64,000 bases of DNA, taken from Pseudomonadota bacterium (GTDB taxonomy: Bacteria; Pseudomonadota; Gammaproteobacteria; Burkholderiales; Rhodocyclaceae). The DNA lies in NCBI GenBank assembly GCA_018261895.1, contig JAGTRT010000002.1:62001-126000 (forward strand), in the 5' to 3' direction. The position numbers and the translations under genes are program-made. The notes beneath the pieces are model-generated. The model saw only the letters and a list, made by a program, of their open reading frames with translations. It was not told where the DNA came from and made no database searches. Each line of letters opens with the position of its first letter. The first letter of the stretch is position 1. Positions 46,601-55,390 of this stretch are shown here, one piece after another.

Positions 46601-49366
46601 TTCGTAGGGCAGACAGGCCAGCTCGAAACCGAGCTGCTTGAAATGGCGCCAGGCCGAGCCGGCTACGGCGGCCAGATGCTGGCGGAGCAGGATTTCATCG
46701 GGTTTGCGGCAGGCGTCGAGCAAGGCGGCGAAAATCGGCGGCACGATGAGGATGCCGAGGATAGAGGCGGTCCACCACGCCACCGGCGCGAGCACCGTCC
46801 AGCCAAGGATGAGCAGCAGGCTCAGGGCAGCCGGGACGAGGCTGCGCCGCAGGTTGTCGATGAGCTTCCATTGCGACAGCCTCGACAGCGGATTGATGTG
46901 CCGGCACATGCCCTCGCCCGGCACCTTGCCGAACAGCCAGCCGGCCAGTTGCCAGTCGCCGCGCAGCCAGCGGTGCCGGCGGATGACGTCGGCCCGGTAG
47001 CTGGCCGGGCAATCTTCGTAGAGCTGCACGTCGCTGAGCAGGCCGGCCCGGGCGTAGCAGCCTTCGAGCAGGTCGTGGCTGAGAATGCGGTTTTCCGGGA
47101 AACAGCCGCCGAGGGCGCGTTCGAAGGCGGCGACGTCGTAGATGCCCTTGCCGATGAAGGAGCCTTCGCCGAAGACATCCTGATAAACGTCCGAGACGGC
47201 GCGGGTGTAGGGGTCGATGCCGGGTTCGCCGCCGTAAAGCCGGGCGAGCAAGGACCGGTTGGTGCCCGGCAGGCTGACTGCGACGCGCGGCTGCAGGATG
47301 CCGTAGCCGCTGACGACGCGCTGCAGCGTGTCGTCGAAAGTCGGGCGGTTGAGCGGATGCGCCATGGTCCCAACGAACTGGCGCGCCGTATCGCGCGGCA
47401 ACTGGGTGTCGGTGTCGAGCGTGATGACATAGCGCGTGTCGGCCAGTGCCGTGGTGTCGCCGGCGATCAGCGAGAAGCCCTCGAGCGTGCCGTTCATGAG
47501 CAAGGCGTTGAGGTCAGCCAGCTTGCCGCGCTTGCGTTCGTAGCCCATCCACACGCGTTCCTGCGGATTCCAGCGGCGCGGGCGGTGGAACAGGAAAAAG
47601 ATGCTTCCCGCTGGCGGCTGGGCAGCGTCTCCCACGGTCAACCGGAAATTTTGCCCAAATTTGAAATTCAGTTCGTCGATCTTTTCGGCCGCCAGTTGCA
47701 TGAGGGCGGCGTCTTCGGGCTGTGTTTCCTGGCCGGCGTCGAGAAAATCGGTGAGCAACGCGAAGTGCAGGTTGGGGTCGCGATTGGCCAGGAAGCGGAC
47801 TTCCAGCGCCTCGATCAGGCTGTCGATGCCGGCCGTGCTGGTCAGCATGGTGGGCACGACGACCAGCGTTCGCGAATCGGGCGGGATGCCTTTGGAGAAA
47901 TCCAGCTTTGGCAGGGGATGCGGCGCAACGAGCAGGCTGGCCAGCCAGTTCACCAGCGAGACAGCCAACTGGCTGGTGGCCAGCAGCACGACGAGACCGA
48001 GCAGGATCATCGCCCACAGCGGCAGGCCGACGGGCAGCGCACGCATGAGCAGACTGGCCGCCAACAGGCCGGCGATGGCGGTGACGCCGCCGAGGTAGAG
48101 GGTCAGCGGCATACGGCTGGCCGCCCGGCGCACGCTCTCGGGGAAGGCGTGGCGAACGTCGACGACGCTTTCGAGCTGCGCCAGGCCGGGACCGATCAGG
48201 TAGAAGCCGACGTGGGCAGCCGGACCGCCCTCCCCGGCCAGCACGGCACTGCGCGCCAGTTCGACGACACGGGCAGCGAGCAGCCCTTCGGACAGGTCGC
48301 TCTTGCGGGCGATGGCTTCGGTGGCATGGCGATAGCGGTCGCGCGTTGCGAAATCCATCGCGCCATAGACGCCGCCCGGGTCGCCGAGCAGGGTCTGCTC
48401 GACGATGCTCTGCGTTTCGACAAAGGTCTGCCAGTCCATGGCGCCGATGACGCGCAGGCTGCCGATGCTGTTGCTGATCGACACCTGGTCGGCGGCCTGC
48501 AGCTGATTTTCGGTTTGGACCATCTGGCCGATGGTCAGGCCGGACTCGGCCAGGTGTTGCTCGATCCAGGTCAGCGGCAAGGCCAGGGCCGGACCACGGC
48601 CCTGCAGGCGGCGCACCAGTTCGGCGACGAAGGCGCTGACCATGGGTGGCTTGGAGCGTGCCATGTCGGCGATGACGAGAATCAGGCTTTTCGGATCGTG
48701 CTCGGCGGCGTCGATCATCCGGTCGGCCCAGACCTCGGCCAGAATGCGCTCGTCCCAGCCGGCGGCGACGCGCACGCCAACCCGACGGAGGTTTTCGATG
48801 ACGGCCAGACGCAGCATGATGGGGATCGCCCACAACTCGCCGAGACGCAGGTCGGTGACCGTCTGGTAGGCCGCGACGAAACGGCTCAGCGTTTCCGGAT
48901 CGACCCGTCCGTCACCGTGCGCCACCGTTTCCAGCGCAATGTCGTAGACGCGCGGATGCCCGGCCGAGGCACCGCTGGCCAGGCGCGGCAATTCGCGGCT
49001 GTAGCCTTTGGGCAGGTGGCGCTTGGCGGTACGGATCTGTTCCTCGATGAGGTAAAAATTGTCGAGCAGCCACTCGCCGGCCGGCGTGATCCGGCGCTTT
49101 TCCGTGGCGACGGCAGTCAGTCGGCGACAGACATCGACCAGCGACTTTTCGTTGGCGGCCAAGCGGCCGAGCAGGCGGTCGCTGACGGTGCCGGCAGCGA
49201 GCCGGTGCGCCGCCGCCAGCGCCTTGCCGTGCTGGGCCATCTGGTCGGCGCTGTACAGGGCAGCGCGCAACGGCGCTTCCTCAGTGGGCTGAACGCCCCA
49301 TTCGGTATCGCAACGATCGTTGACCTGCCGGCGCAGGAACGCCAGGAGCTGATTGCCGGGTATCAA
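40684..49366 (-). CDS. Cyclic beta-glucan synthase-like protein (NdvB type), frameshifted near the 3' end
   Basis: A giant membrane glycosyltransferase/glucan-processing protein, about 2,870 codons. In order: an N-terminal helical domain, membrane helices near residues 415-480, a GT84 transferase domain (DTDTQLPRD near 653, HRWLRGDWQ near 797), further membrane helices, a glycoamylase-like domain (SFMAHHQGMS near 1570) and GH94 phosphorylase-like domains. The frame from 49366 follows the family to about 41290 (RRAYFDDGTPLG). It then loses similarity and ends at 40760. The expected C-terminus (AGLIQLLDPPFDK, GYVPGVRENGGQYTHGAIW, GGWTWYTGSAGW) is in another frame, 41285-40684. Some 40 family residues between the two parts are missing. 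Either a deletion mutation or a sequence error; if real, the GH94 C-terminus is lost. Confidence 0.85.
42520..42553 (+). repeat. Dispersed repeat, diverged copy in the glucan synthase gene
   Basis: GCGGTCTACCGGAAAT followed by ATTGGCCAATTTCAAAA. By hand count 26 of 34 positions agree with copy 3. On the coding strand it is read as KLANISGRPR, a conserved GH94-region motif. Weakest member of the set. Confidence 0.35.
47634..47668 (+). repeat. Dispersed 34-bp repeat, copy 3 (in the glucan synthase gene)
   Basis: ACGGTCAACCGGAAA followed by TTTTGCCCAAATTTGAAAT. It lies antisense to the gene, which reads KFGQNFRLTVG, apparently in a variable loop before the FFLFHR motif. The preceding TCCC context is shared with copy 4. 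Confidence 0.85.
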
Positions 49367-49388
49367 ATTGAACAGCCTTTCCGGAAAT

Positions 49389-49423
49389 AAAAAAATCTCA
49401 CGATGCAGGGCGCATCGTGAGAT
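49389..49423 (-). terminator. Terminator between the BON lipoprotein and glucan synthase genes
   Basis: A perfect 12-bp stem (ATCTCACGATGC and complement) with a 5-base loop, followed on the minus strand by six or more Ts. It ends the BON lipoprotein transcript 68 bp after its stop. The giant gene starts 23 bp further on, so it needs its own promoter within or near this region; none was recognised. Confidence 0.9.
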
Positions 49424-49491
49424 CGACCATGTCTTGCCACCGCCCCGGCACGAAGCGCATCAACGCACCGGGAATGTGGCTTGAGGGCCAA

Positions 49492-49806
49492 TTACTTGAT
49501 ACGCATGTCGTTCTTGACCGAGCTGACACCCTTGACCGCCCGTGCGAGTTCGACTGCCTTGCTGGCTGAGGCCTGGCTGCTGACAAAGCCGCTCAGTTGA
49601 ACGATGCCCTTGTAGGTCTCGACATTGATTTCGGCCGACTTGAGGGTGGATTCACCGAGGATGGCGGCCTTGACCTTGCTCGTGATCACCGTGTCGTCGA
49701 CATATTCGCCGGTCCCTTCCTGCTTGGAAGTCGAGGCGCAACCGACTGCGGTTAGCAGTGTCATGGCCAGAAATGCGGCCGACAGGAATTTGCTGAATTG
49801 ATTCAT
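49492..49806 (-). CDS. BON-domain lipoprotein
   Basis: A 104-residue secreted lipoprotein. ATG 49806 has a GGAGAG site; an upstream frame extension is not needed. Signal peptide with lipobox TAVGC (cysteine near residue 23), then one BON domain (VDDTVITSKVKAAILG, INVETYKGIVQLSGFV, VELARAVKGVSSVKNDM). BON domains are thought to bind phospholipid; OsmY-like proteins protect the periplasm in stress. Followed by a terminator, so monocistronic. A second BON lipoprotein gene lies at 53.5 kb. Confidence 0.9.
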   Translation of the reverse strand: MNQFSKFLSAAFLAMTLLTAVGCASTSKQEGTGEYVDDTVITSKVKAAILGESTLKSAEINVETYKGIVQLSGFVSSQASASKAVELARAVKGVSSVKNDMRIK

Positions 49807-49942
49807 GATTTTCTCTCCGGATAGCGGGAAAGCGTATTTCCCGATCAAGCTTCAAGGCCTGAGCAGCAAAGCGTAGTCAGCCTGCATGGCTGCGTCCGTG
49901 TGCTGGAGCACATAGCCGCCTTGCCCGCTGAGGGCGAATCCC

Positions 49943-49977
49943 ACGGTCAACCGGAAAAAAGGCCCAAATTCGAAATA
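49943..49977 (+). repeat. Dispersed 34-bp repeat, copy 4 (intergenic)
   Basis: ACGGTCAACCGGAAA followed by AAAGGCCCAAATTCGAAAT; used here as the reference copy. It is the only copy outside an annotated gene, between the BON lipoprotein and the GGDEF-EAL protein. On the minus strand it lies in an open frame without start codon that reads FEFGPFFRLTVGFAL and ends at 49852. Confidence 0.88.
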
Positions 49978-49999
49978 TCGGCCGCCCTCTTCCTGCCCG

Positions 50000-52474
50000 C
50001 TATTCCGGAAATACACGACGCTTCTGCAGCAGCAAGGCGAACTCGTCGGCCGGCAAGGGATGGCCGAACAGGAAACCCTGGCCCTGATCGCAATTCAGCG
50101 CCCGCAGATGCCGGAGCTGCGCATCGGTCTCGACCCCTTCCGCAATGACCCGCTGCTTGAGGCTCTTGCCCATGCCGATCATGGCGCTGACGATGCTGGC
50201 ATCGTCGGAATCGATGGCGATATCCTGGACAAACGACTGGTCGATCTTCAGCGTGTTGATCGGAAAGCGCTTGAGATAGCTGAGACTCGAATAACCCGTC
50301 CCGAAATCGTCGATGGCCAGGTGCATGCCCATTTCCTTGAGCGTTTCCAGCACCGAGGCCGACGATTCCGCGTCGTGCATGAGGATGCTCTCCGTCAGTT
50401 CCAGCTCAAGGAAATCGGGCTGCATCCCGGTTTCCTTGAGGATCAGGGCCACGCCGTCCAGAAATTGTTTGTTGCGGAATTCCACCGCGGAAATATTGAC
50501 CGAGACCGGCACGGCTTCGAGCCCGGCATCCTGCCAGGCGCAAACCTGGCGGCAGGCTTCCCGCATGACCCAGCTGCCAATCGGCACGATGAGGCCACAC
50601 TCCTCGGCGATGGGCACGAACTGCTTCGGATTGACCACGCCATGTTCCGGATCCAGCCAGCGGATCAGGGCTTCGCTACCGATCATCAAGCCCGACGCCA
50701 GATCGATCTTGGGCTGGTAATAGAGCCTGAATTCGCCCTCGCGCAAGGCGCGGCGCAAATTGCCTTCGACAAATAGGCGGCGCACAGCGCGGGTATTCAT
50801 CTCCGGCGTGAAAAACTGGTAGTTGTTCCGCCCGTTGGCCTTGGCGTGGTACATCGCCGTATCGGCGTTCTTCATCACGCCGTTCGCGTCCGGCGAATCA
50901 TCCGGATAAATGCTGATGCCGATGCTCAAGGTCACGTGCAACTCGTTGCCGCCGATCAGGCAGGGCTCGGCGAAAGCCGCAATGAGTTTCTCGGCGACCG
51001 GCGCGGCATCCTTGGTCTGCTCGATCTCGGTGAGCAGGATGACGAACTCGTCCCCGCCCTGCCGGCAAACCGTGTCGGTGTCGCGGATGCACAGCTTCAG
51101 GCGCTCGGCGACCAATTGCAGCAACTGGTCGCCAATGGCGTGCCCGAGCGAATCGTTGATATGCTTGAAGTAGTCGAGGTCGATGAACATCAGCGCCACC
51201 CGCTTTTCATGGCGATGGGCCTGGCCGATGGCGCGCGACAGGCGCTCGGTGAGCAGGACGCGATTGGGCAGGCCGGTCAGGAAATCGTGTTGCGCCAGGT
51301 GCGCCATTTTGAGCGCCATGGCCCGCGACTCGGAGACATCGTGAAAAACGATGACGGCGCCGGCCACCTGACCATCCCGGTTATGAATAGGGGCAGCCGA
51401 ATCCTCGATGGGCGACTCGCGGCCATCGCGTCGGAGCAGCACGCTGTCGGCAGCCAGCCCGACCGTGCGATTTTCGCGGACAGCCAGTTGGGCCGGATTC
51501 GGCGCTTCCTGACGCGTCGCCCCATCGACGATCCGGAAAACCTCGGACAACGGCCGGCCGAGGGCGCTTTCCCGCGACCAGCCGGTCATCGTCTCGGCGA
51601 CCTGGTTGAGATAGGTCACATTGCCCGGCAGATTGGTCGTCAGCACCGCGTCGCCAATTGAATTGAGCGTCACCTGGGCGCGCTCCTTTTCCTCGAACAG
51701 CGCATCCTCAGCCGCCTTGCGTTCGCTGATGTCTTCCACGATCTGGACATGGCCGCGCGACTGTCGGCCATCGAGCATGGCCGCGGCATTCATGCGGGTC
51801 CAGACAATGCTGCCGTCGGGCCGCAGAAAACGCGCCTCGGACTTGAACCTGGCCTTGCCGAGGGCGGCATCCTGCCATTCGCCCAGAACCCGCTGGCGGT
51901 CGTCCGGATGGATCGCCGTGCTCCATTTCGTACCCAGCGTCTGCTCCAGAGTCAGGCCTGAGATCGTGTGATAGGCCTCGTTGGTATAAACACACTCGCC
52001 CGCCAGATCCGAAACGAAGATACCGAGGGGGGACGCATCGCTCATGGCGCGAAAGCGCGCTTCGCTCAGCGTCAATGCCAGGCGGGCCGCGTTGCGTTCC
52101 ATGAGGTAGTTCAGGGTACGCAACAGCCAGCGCGCGTCGGCCGGAGTCTTGATCAGATAATCGTCTGCCCCGTTCTGCACGGCCTGGCGGGCCGTTTCCT
52201 CATCGCTCTCGGCACAGAGGACCAGAATGAGCGCATTCGGCGCCGCCCGGGAAACCTGCTCGAACACCGTGAGACCCTGTGCATCCGGCAAGCCAAGGTC
52301 GAGCAGGATGATGTCGAAGCGGCCTTTGCCGAGCAGCGCCAAGGCATCGGCCAGGCAGACCGCCGGTTCGATGGCGAAGGTGTTGGCGCCCCCGTGGGAG
52401 AGCGCTCCTTCGATCAATCCAGCATCGTCCGGATTGTCTTCCACCAACAAGACATGAAGGACAGCATTTTTCAT
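50000..52474 (-). CDS. Response regulator with PAS, GGDEF and EAL domains
   Basis: An 824-residue cytoplasmic cyclic-di-GMP enzyme. Start ATG 52474 (MKNAVLHVLLVEDNPDD) with GGAGAG upstream. Receiver domain with phospho-Asp in ILLDLGLPD, two PAS domains (about 145-265 and 275-395), GGDEF domain with intact RQGGDEF and an I-site RDTD five residues before it, EAL domain with SEALIRW, NISAVEFRN, DDFGTGYSSL. Both cyclase and phosphodiesterase motifs are complete, so either or both activities are possible. No cognate kinase adjacent; the hybrid kinase 10 kb away is a candidate partner only. Confidence 0.93.
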   Translation of the reverse strand: MKNAVLHVLLVEDNPDDAGLIEGALSHGGANTFAIEPAVCLADALALLGKGRFDIILLDLGLPDAQGLTVFEQVSRAAPNALILVLCAESDEETARQAVQNGADDYLIKTPADARWLLRTLNYLMERNAARLALTLSEARFRAMSDASPLGIFVSDLAGECVYTNEAYHTISGLTLEQTLGTKWSTAIHPDDRQRVLGEWQDAALGKARFKSEARFLRPDGSIVWTRMNAAAMLDGRQSRGHVQIVEDISERKAAEDALFEEKERAQVTLNSIGDAVLTTNLPGNVTYLNQVAETMTGWSRESALGRPLSEVFRIVDGATRQEAPNPAQLAVRENRTVGLAADSVLLRRDGRESPIEDSAAPIHNRDGQVAGAVIVFHDVSESRAMALKMAHLAQHDFLTGLPNRVLLTERLSRAIGQAHRHEKRVALMFIDLDYFKHINDSLGHAIGDQLLQLVAERLKLCIRDTDTVCRQGGDEFVILLTEIEQTKDAAPVAEKLIAAFAEPCLIGGNELHVTLSIGISIYPDDSPDANGVMKNADTAMYHAKANGRNNYQFFTPEMNTRAVRRLFVEGNLRRALREGEFRLYYQPKIDLASGLMIGSEALIRWLDPEHGVVNPKQFVPIAEECGLIVPIGSWVMREACRQVCAWQDAGLEAVPVSVNISAVEFRNKQFLDGVALILKETGMQPDFLELELTESILMHDAESSASVLETLKEMGMHLAIDDFGTGYSSLSYLKRFPINTLKIDQSFVQDIAIDSDDASIVSAMIGMGKSLKQRVIAEGVETDAQLRHLRALNCDQGQGFLFGHPLPADEFALLLQKRRVFPE

Positions 52475-52512
52475 CACCCGCTCTCCTCGTGGGATCTTGT
52501 ATTGAACTCGGT

Positions 52513-52800
52513 TCAAGGATGCGCGATCGCATTTTCCGTAAAAAGGTATTCGCGCAACTGCCCGGAAAAGCGTTCGTCCTTGCGCTGAATCCACGCCAGA
52601 AGCATGGCGGCGTGCTCCTTCTCTTCATCGCGGTTGTGCTCGATGATGGCTTTCAGGTCCCTGTCCTGGCAGGCAGCGGCGCGCTGGTTGTACCAATCCA
52701 CCGCCTCCAGTTCCTCCATCAGCGAAACCAGCGCGCGGTGCATGTCGCGGGTTTCGGCGGGCAATTCATCGACGGGTTCGTGATAACCGAGGCTCGACAT
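52513..52800 (-). CDS. Ferritin-like protein of the encapsulated-ferritin (EncFtn) family
   Basis: A 95-residue two-helix protein. The start MSSLGYHEPV (52800) follows GGAG; a TTG eight codons earlier is possible. MHRALVSLMEELEAVDWYNQR and HNRDEEKEHAAMLLAW (each quoted to 21 residues or fewer in parts: VSLMEELEAVDWY, DEEKEHAAML) are the EncFtn metal-site helices; Glu30, Glu32, Glu60 and His63 match the ferroxidase ligands known from the Rhodospirillum protein (Glu32, Glu34, Glu62, His65). It ends at YLFTENAIAHP, without the C-terminal encapsulin-targeting peptide. No encapsulin shell gene is in the window. Likely a free decameric ferroxidase; iron storage without a shell is unproven. Confidence 0.8.
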   Translation of the reverse strand: MSSLGYHEPVDELPAETRDMHRALVSLMEELEAVDWYNQRAAACQDRDLKAIIEHNRDEEKEHAAMLLAWIQRKDERFSGQLREYLFTENAIAHP

Positions 52801-52837
52801 CGTTGGCTCCTGACTGTTGCTCAAGGGCCAAATTCAA

Positions 52838-53116
52838 TCAGCGACGGCTGATCAGCGCGCCAATGACCACGCCCAACGCAGCAGCCAGACCGACAAAGCG
52901 CCACGGGTTGCCGCGCACGTAGTCATGGGTGGCCGTGGCCGCGCTGCAGGCTTTTTCGGATATCGCCCGCCGCGTGGCCGACAGTTCGTCGACGGCGCCA
53001 TGCGCTGCATCCTTCAGCAAGTGGTCTGCCTTGCCCACCATGCCCTTGAAATCGGCGGTGAGGGTTTCCTTGGTGGTAGCGGTTGGGGCGGGTGTGGCAA
53101 TGATGTCTGTCGTCAT
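52838..53116 (-). CDS. DUF883 (ElaB/YqjD-like) membrane-anchored protein
   Basis: A 92-residue protein from ATG 53116, with GGAG upstream. A long amphipathic helix (ADFKGMVGKADHLLKDAAHG) leads to a C-terminal membrane anchor (GNPWRFVGLAAALGVVIGA) ending in RR. In E. coli, relatives ElaB/YqjD tether ribosomes to the membrane in stationary phase. It is adjacent to the ferritin-like gene on the same strand, 37 bp apart. Confidence 0.85.
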   Translation of the reverse strand: MTTDIIATPAPTATTKETLTADFKGMVGKADHLLKDAAHGAVDELSATRRAISEKACSAATATHDYVRGNPWRFVGLAAALGVVIGALISRR

Positions 53117-53317
53117 GATTTCTCCTGGGTGGTCAATGGGATAAAGGGAGAGATCAAGGAGCGGTCCGTCCCGGCGCCGTTCCATGCCTCTGACACCCAT
53201 CATTGCGACGGGCCGAGGACGGGTCTGTGCGCTGGCGAACAGACCCTCCCCGGGACCTCCTTAAGATGGGCGGCACGGCATGGGTCGTTGAAACACGGCA
53301 ATACTGAGGAGAAAAAG

Positions 53318-53476
53318 ATGTCCCTGGGCACCATTCTGTTGATCGTTCTTGTCTTGTTATTGGTCGGCGCCATCCCGACGTGGCCGCACAGTCGCGGCTG
53401 GGGTTACGCACCGAGCGGCGGCATAGGCATGCTGCTTCTGATCCTGCTCATCCTTGTCCTGCTGGGCAAGATCTAA
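53318..53476 (+). CDS. DUF3309 small membrane protein
   Basis: A 52-residue peptide: MSLGTILLIVLVLLLVGAIP, then TWPHSRGWGYAPSGGIG, then a second hydrophobic helix ending LLGKI. This two-helix hairpin with the PTWPHS motif defines DUF3309, often found among stress and desiccation genes. GAGGAG lies upstream of the ATG. Divergent from the DUF883 gene. Function unknown. Confidence 0.88.
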   Translation: MSLGTILLIVLVLLLVGAIPTWPHSRGWGYAPSGGIGMLLLILLILVLLGKI

Positions 53477-53505
53477 CCCTGAAAACCTCTCTGGAGAATC
53501 AATTC

Positions 53506-53925
53506 ATGACCCTAAGCAAAAACACACTGATCACCCTATCAATATTCGCCGCACTGGGACTGGCTGCCTGCGACAAACCCGGAACGGCCCAACAGGCCGG
53601 AAAAAAGCTGGATCAGGTAGCCAGCGATACGGAAAAGAAGATTGGCCAGACCGTCGACAAGGCCGAGAACAAGATCAGCGAACAAGGCACCAAGACAGCC
53701 CAGGCCTGGGACGACACTGAAATCACCGCCAAGGTCAAGACCGAGATCTTTCGGGAACCCGGCGTGAGTTCGATGCAGATCAGTGTCGACACCAAGAACG
53801 GTGTGGTCACGCTGACCGGCACCGTCGATACGAAAGCCAACAGCGACAAGGCGAAGATGAGCGCCATGGCCGTCAATGGCGTCAAGGACGTGATCAACCA
53901 GCTCGTGATCACCCCTCCCAAGTAA
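53506..53925 (+). CDS. BON-domain lipoprotein, OsmY-like
   Basis: A 139-residue lipoprotein with signal peptide and lipobox LAAC (cysteine near residue 22). A helical linker rich in Lys and Ala follows (TVDKAENKISEQGTK), then a BON domain (ITAKVKTEIFREPGVSSMQI, GVVTLTGTVD, VNGVKDVINQL). Likely protects the periplasm under osmotic stress by analogy with OsmY. 29 bp after the DUF3309 gene and 22 bp before the next, so a three-gene unit with a terminator at 54.25 kb. Confidence 0.9.
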   Translation: MTLSKNTLITLSIFAALGLAACDKPGTAQQAGKKLDQVASDTEKKIGQTVDKAENKISEQGTKTAQAWDDTEITAKVKTEIFREPGVSSMQISVDTKNGVVTLTGTVDTKANSDKAKMSAMAVNGVKDVINQLVITPPK

Positions 53926-53947
53926 AACCCCTACCGAGGAAAATGAC

Positions 53948-54235
53948 ATGGAACAGCACCACGCATACAAGGAAAGAATGGGCGCCCAACTCAAGGAGTG
54001 GAGTGCCCAGATCAACCTGCTGGAAACCCGGATGGATCACTTCACCGCTGAAATGAAAATCATGCGGGCCGAAGAGATTCAGGCCTTGCGCGCCAAACAG
54101 CACGCTGCCGCCGACAAGATGAAGGAACTCGGCAAGGCCAGCGGCGAGGCCTGGGATCAGGTCAGAATCACCGCCGACAAGATGTGGGATGACCTCAAGG
54201 CCGGAATGACCGACGCTCAGTCGAAATTCAAGTAA
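53948..54235 (+). CDS. Coiled-coil stress protein, sll1863-like
   Basis: A 95-residue, almost wholly helical protein (YKERMGAQLKEWSAQINLLE, RAKQHAAADKMKELGKASGE, AWDQVRITADKMWDDLKAG). The pattern resembles the sll1863-type stress-response proteins, amphipathic helices that may act like late-embryogenesis-abundant proteins. No catalytic motif. Last gene before a terminator; preceded by GAGGAAA. Confidence 0.7.
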   Translation: MEQHHAYKERMGAQLKEWSAQINLLETRMDHFTAEMKIMRAEEIQALRAKQHAAADKMKELGKASGEAWDQVRITADKMWDDLKAGMTDAQSKFK

Positions 54236-54246
54236 GCACGAAACAC

Positions 54247-54267
54247 GGCGCCTGCGGGCGCCTTTTT
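54247..54267 (+). terminator. Rho-independent terminator
   Basis: GGCGCC, a 4-base loop and GGCGCC, followed by five Ts. Ends the DUF3309-BON-coiled-coil unit. Confidence 0.85.
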
Positions 54268-54329
54268 ATCGTCCACAAGCCAGCAATGGACAAGCTTGCT
54301 GGCGCTCCCCATCGAAACGAGGGAAGACC

Positions 54330-55328
54330 ATGCGCAAACAACTGACTGTCCTCGGCATATTGCTCCACTTCGCGCTGCCGGCGCCGGCCCAGGTCAGCTT
54401 CGGCTTCGGGTTCCAGAGCGACAACATCAGCATCAGCCTGTCGAGCTATCCAAATCTGGTCCGCGTGCCGGGTTACCCCGTGTATTACGCAGCCGGACTG
54501 AACTCGAACTATTTCTTCTACGACGGCCTGTACTGGGTTTTCGAGACGGATCGCTGGTACTCGAGCTCGTGGTACAACGGACCGTGGATGATGGTCGATC
54601 CGGCCTTCATTCCGGTCTACCTCCTGCAGGTTCCGGTACGTTATTACCGCCGTCCGCCCTCCTTTTTCGTCGGCTGGCAAGCCAATTCATCCCCGCGCTG
54701 GAACGAGCACTGGGGCGACGACTGGGCCCGCCAGCGCAGCGGCTGGGATCGCCGGAACCGCCAGGCCATGCCTGCGCCAGCCCCGCTGCCGACGTATCAG
54801 CGCCAATATGCCGGGGATCGTTACCCGTCGGCAGAACGGCAGTCGGAACTGCAGAACCGGAACTATCGCCACGATGCGCGTGATCCGCTGGTACGCCGGC
54901 AATCACGGGAATCGCCGCGACAAAACCTGCAGCCCGACGCCCCTCGCCACGAGCCGGCGAAAGTTTCGCCCAGAGGCCACGCCGCCCCGGCTGCAGAGCG
55001 ACAACGTCCGGCCTCGCCTGCCTTGATCAAAGAGAAGGAGCCTACGATCACCCCGCAAGCGCCGAACCGGCAACGGGGACAGGATGGCAGGGAGGCAGAA
55101 CGCCAGCAGCAGGCGGCACCGCGAACCGAGGAACGCTCCGCTCCGCGGGCCATGCCGCAAGTTCAGCAGGATAGGCCCATGCGCCCGCAGCCGGAGTCGA
55201 ATCGGCAGCATGGTGGCACGCAGCCCAATGAGGAGCGCTCTGCGCCTCGCTCGGCGGACCCCGGACAGCGGGGGCCGCAACGTGATAACGCTGATGAGCG
55301 GGGACAGGGTCGGGGACGCAGGGAATAG
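54330..55328 (+). CDS. Secreted YXWGXW-like protein with disordered tail
   Basis: A 332-residue exported protein. Signal peptide at residues 1-20 (cleavage after APA). A compact aromatic-rich domain follows (VPGYPVYYAAGLNSNYFFYD, RWYSSSWYNGPWM, NEHWGDDWARQRSGWD), like YXWGXW-repeat proteins of Betaproteobacteria and Geobacter. From about residue 150 to the end it is low-complexity, rich in Pro, Gln, Arg and Glu, including APRTEERSAPR and PNEERSAPRS as an internal repeat. Function unknown; perhaps an envelope or matrix protein. Confidence 0.75.
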   Translation: MRKQLTVLGILLHFALPAPAQVSFGFGFQSDNISISLSSYPNLVRVPGYPVYYAAGLNSNYFFYDGLYWVFETDRWYSSSWYNGPWMMVDPAFIPVYLLQVPVRYYRRPPSFFVGWQANSSPRWNEHWGDDWARQRSGWDRRNRQAMPAPAPLPTYQRQYAGDRYPSAERQSELQNRNYRHDARDPLVRRQSRESPRQNLQPDAPRHEPAKVSPRGHAAPAAERQRPASPALIKEKEPTITPQAPNRQRGQDGREAERQQQAAPRTEERSAPRAMPQVQQDRPMRPQPESNRQHGGTQPNEERSAPRSADPGQRGPQRDNADERGQGRGRRE

Positions 55329-55350
55329 CCCCGCGACGTGCATCGGGCGC

Positions 55351-55367
55351 CTGGGTCGATGACCCAG
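55351..55367. terminator. Hairpin between convergent genes
   Basis: CTGGGTC, GAT, GACCCAG. There is no T-run, so termination is uncertain. It lies between the secreted-protein gene and the convergent small membrane-protein gene. Confidence 0.4.
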
Positions 55368-55390
55368 CGCGCACGATCACGAGAAAATGA

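Noticed and set aside
45713-49390. Open frame of 1,225 codons antisense to the glucan synthase gene
   Set aside because: High GC content removes stop codons from antisense frames. The translation is Gln/Gly/Arg-rich without any domain, while the minus strand encodes clear GT84 and glycoamylase motifs.
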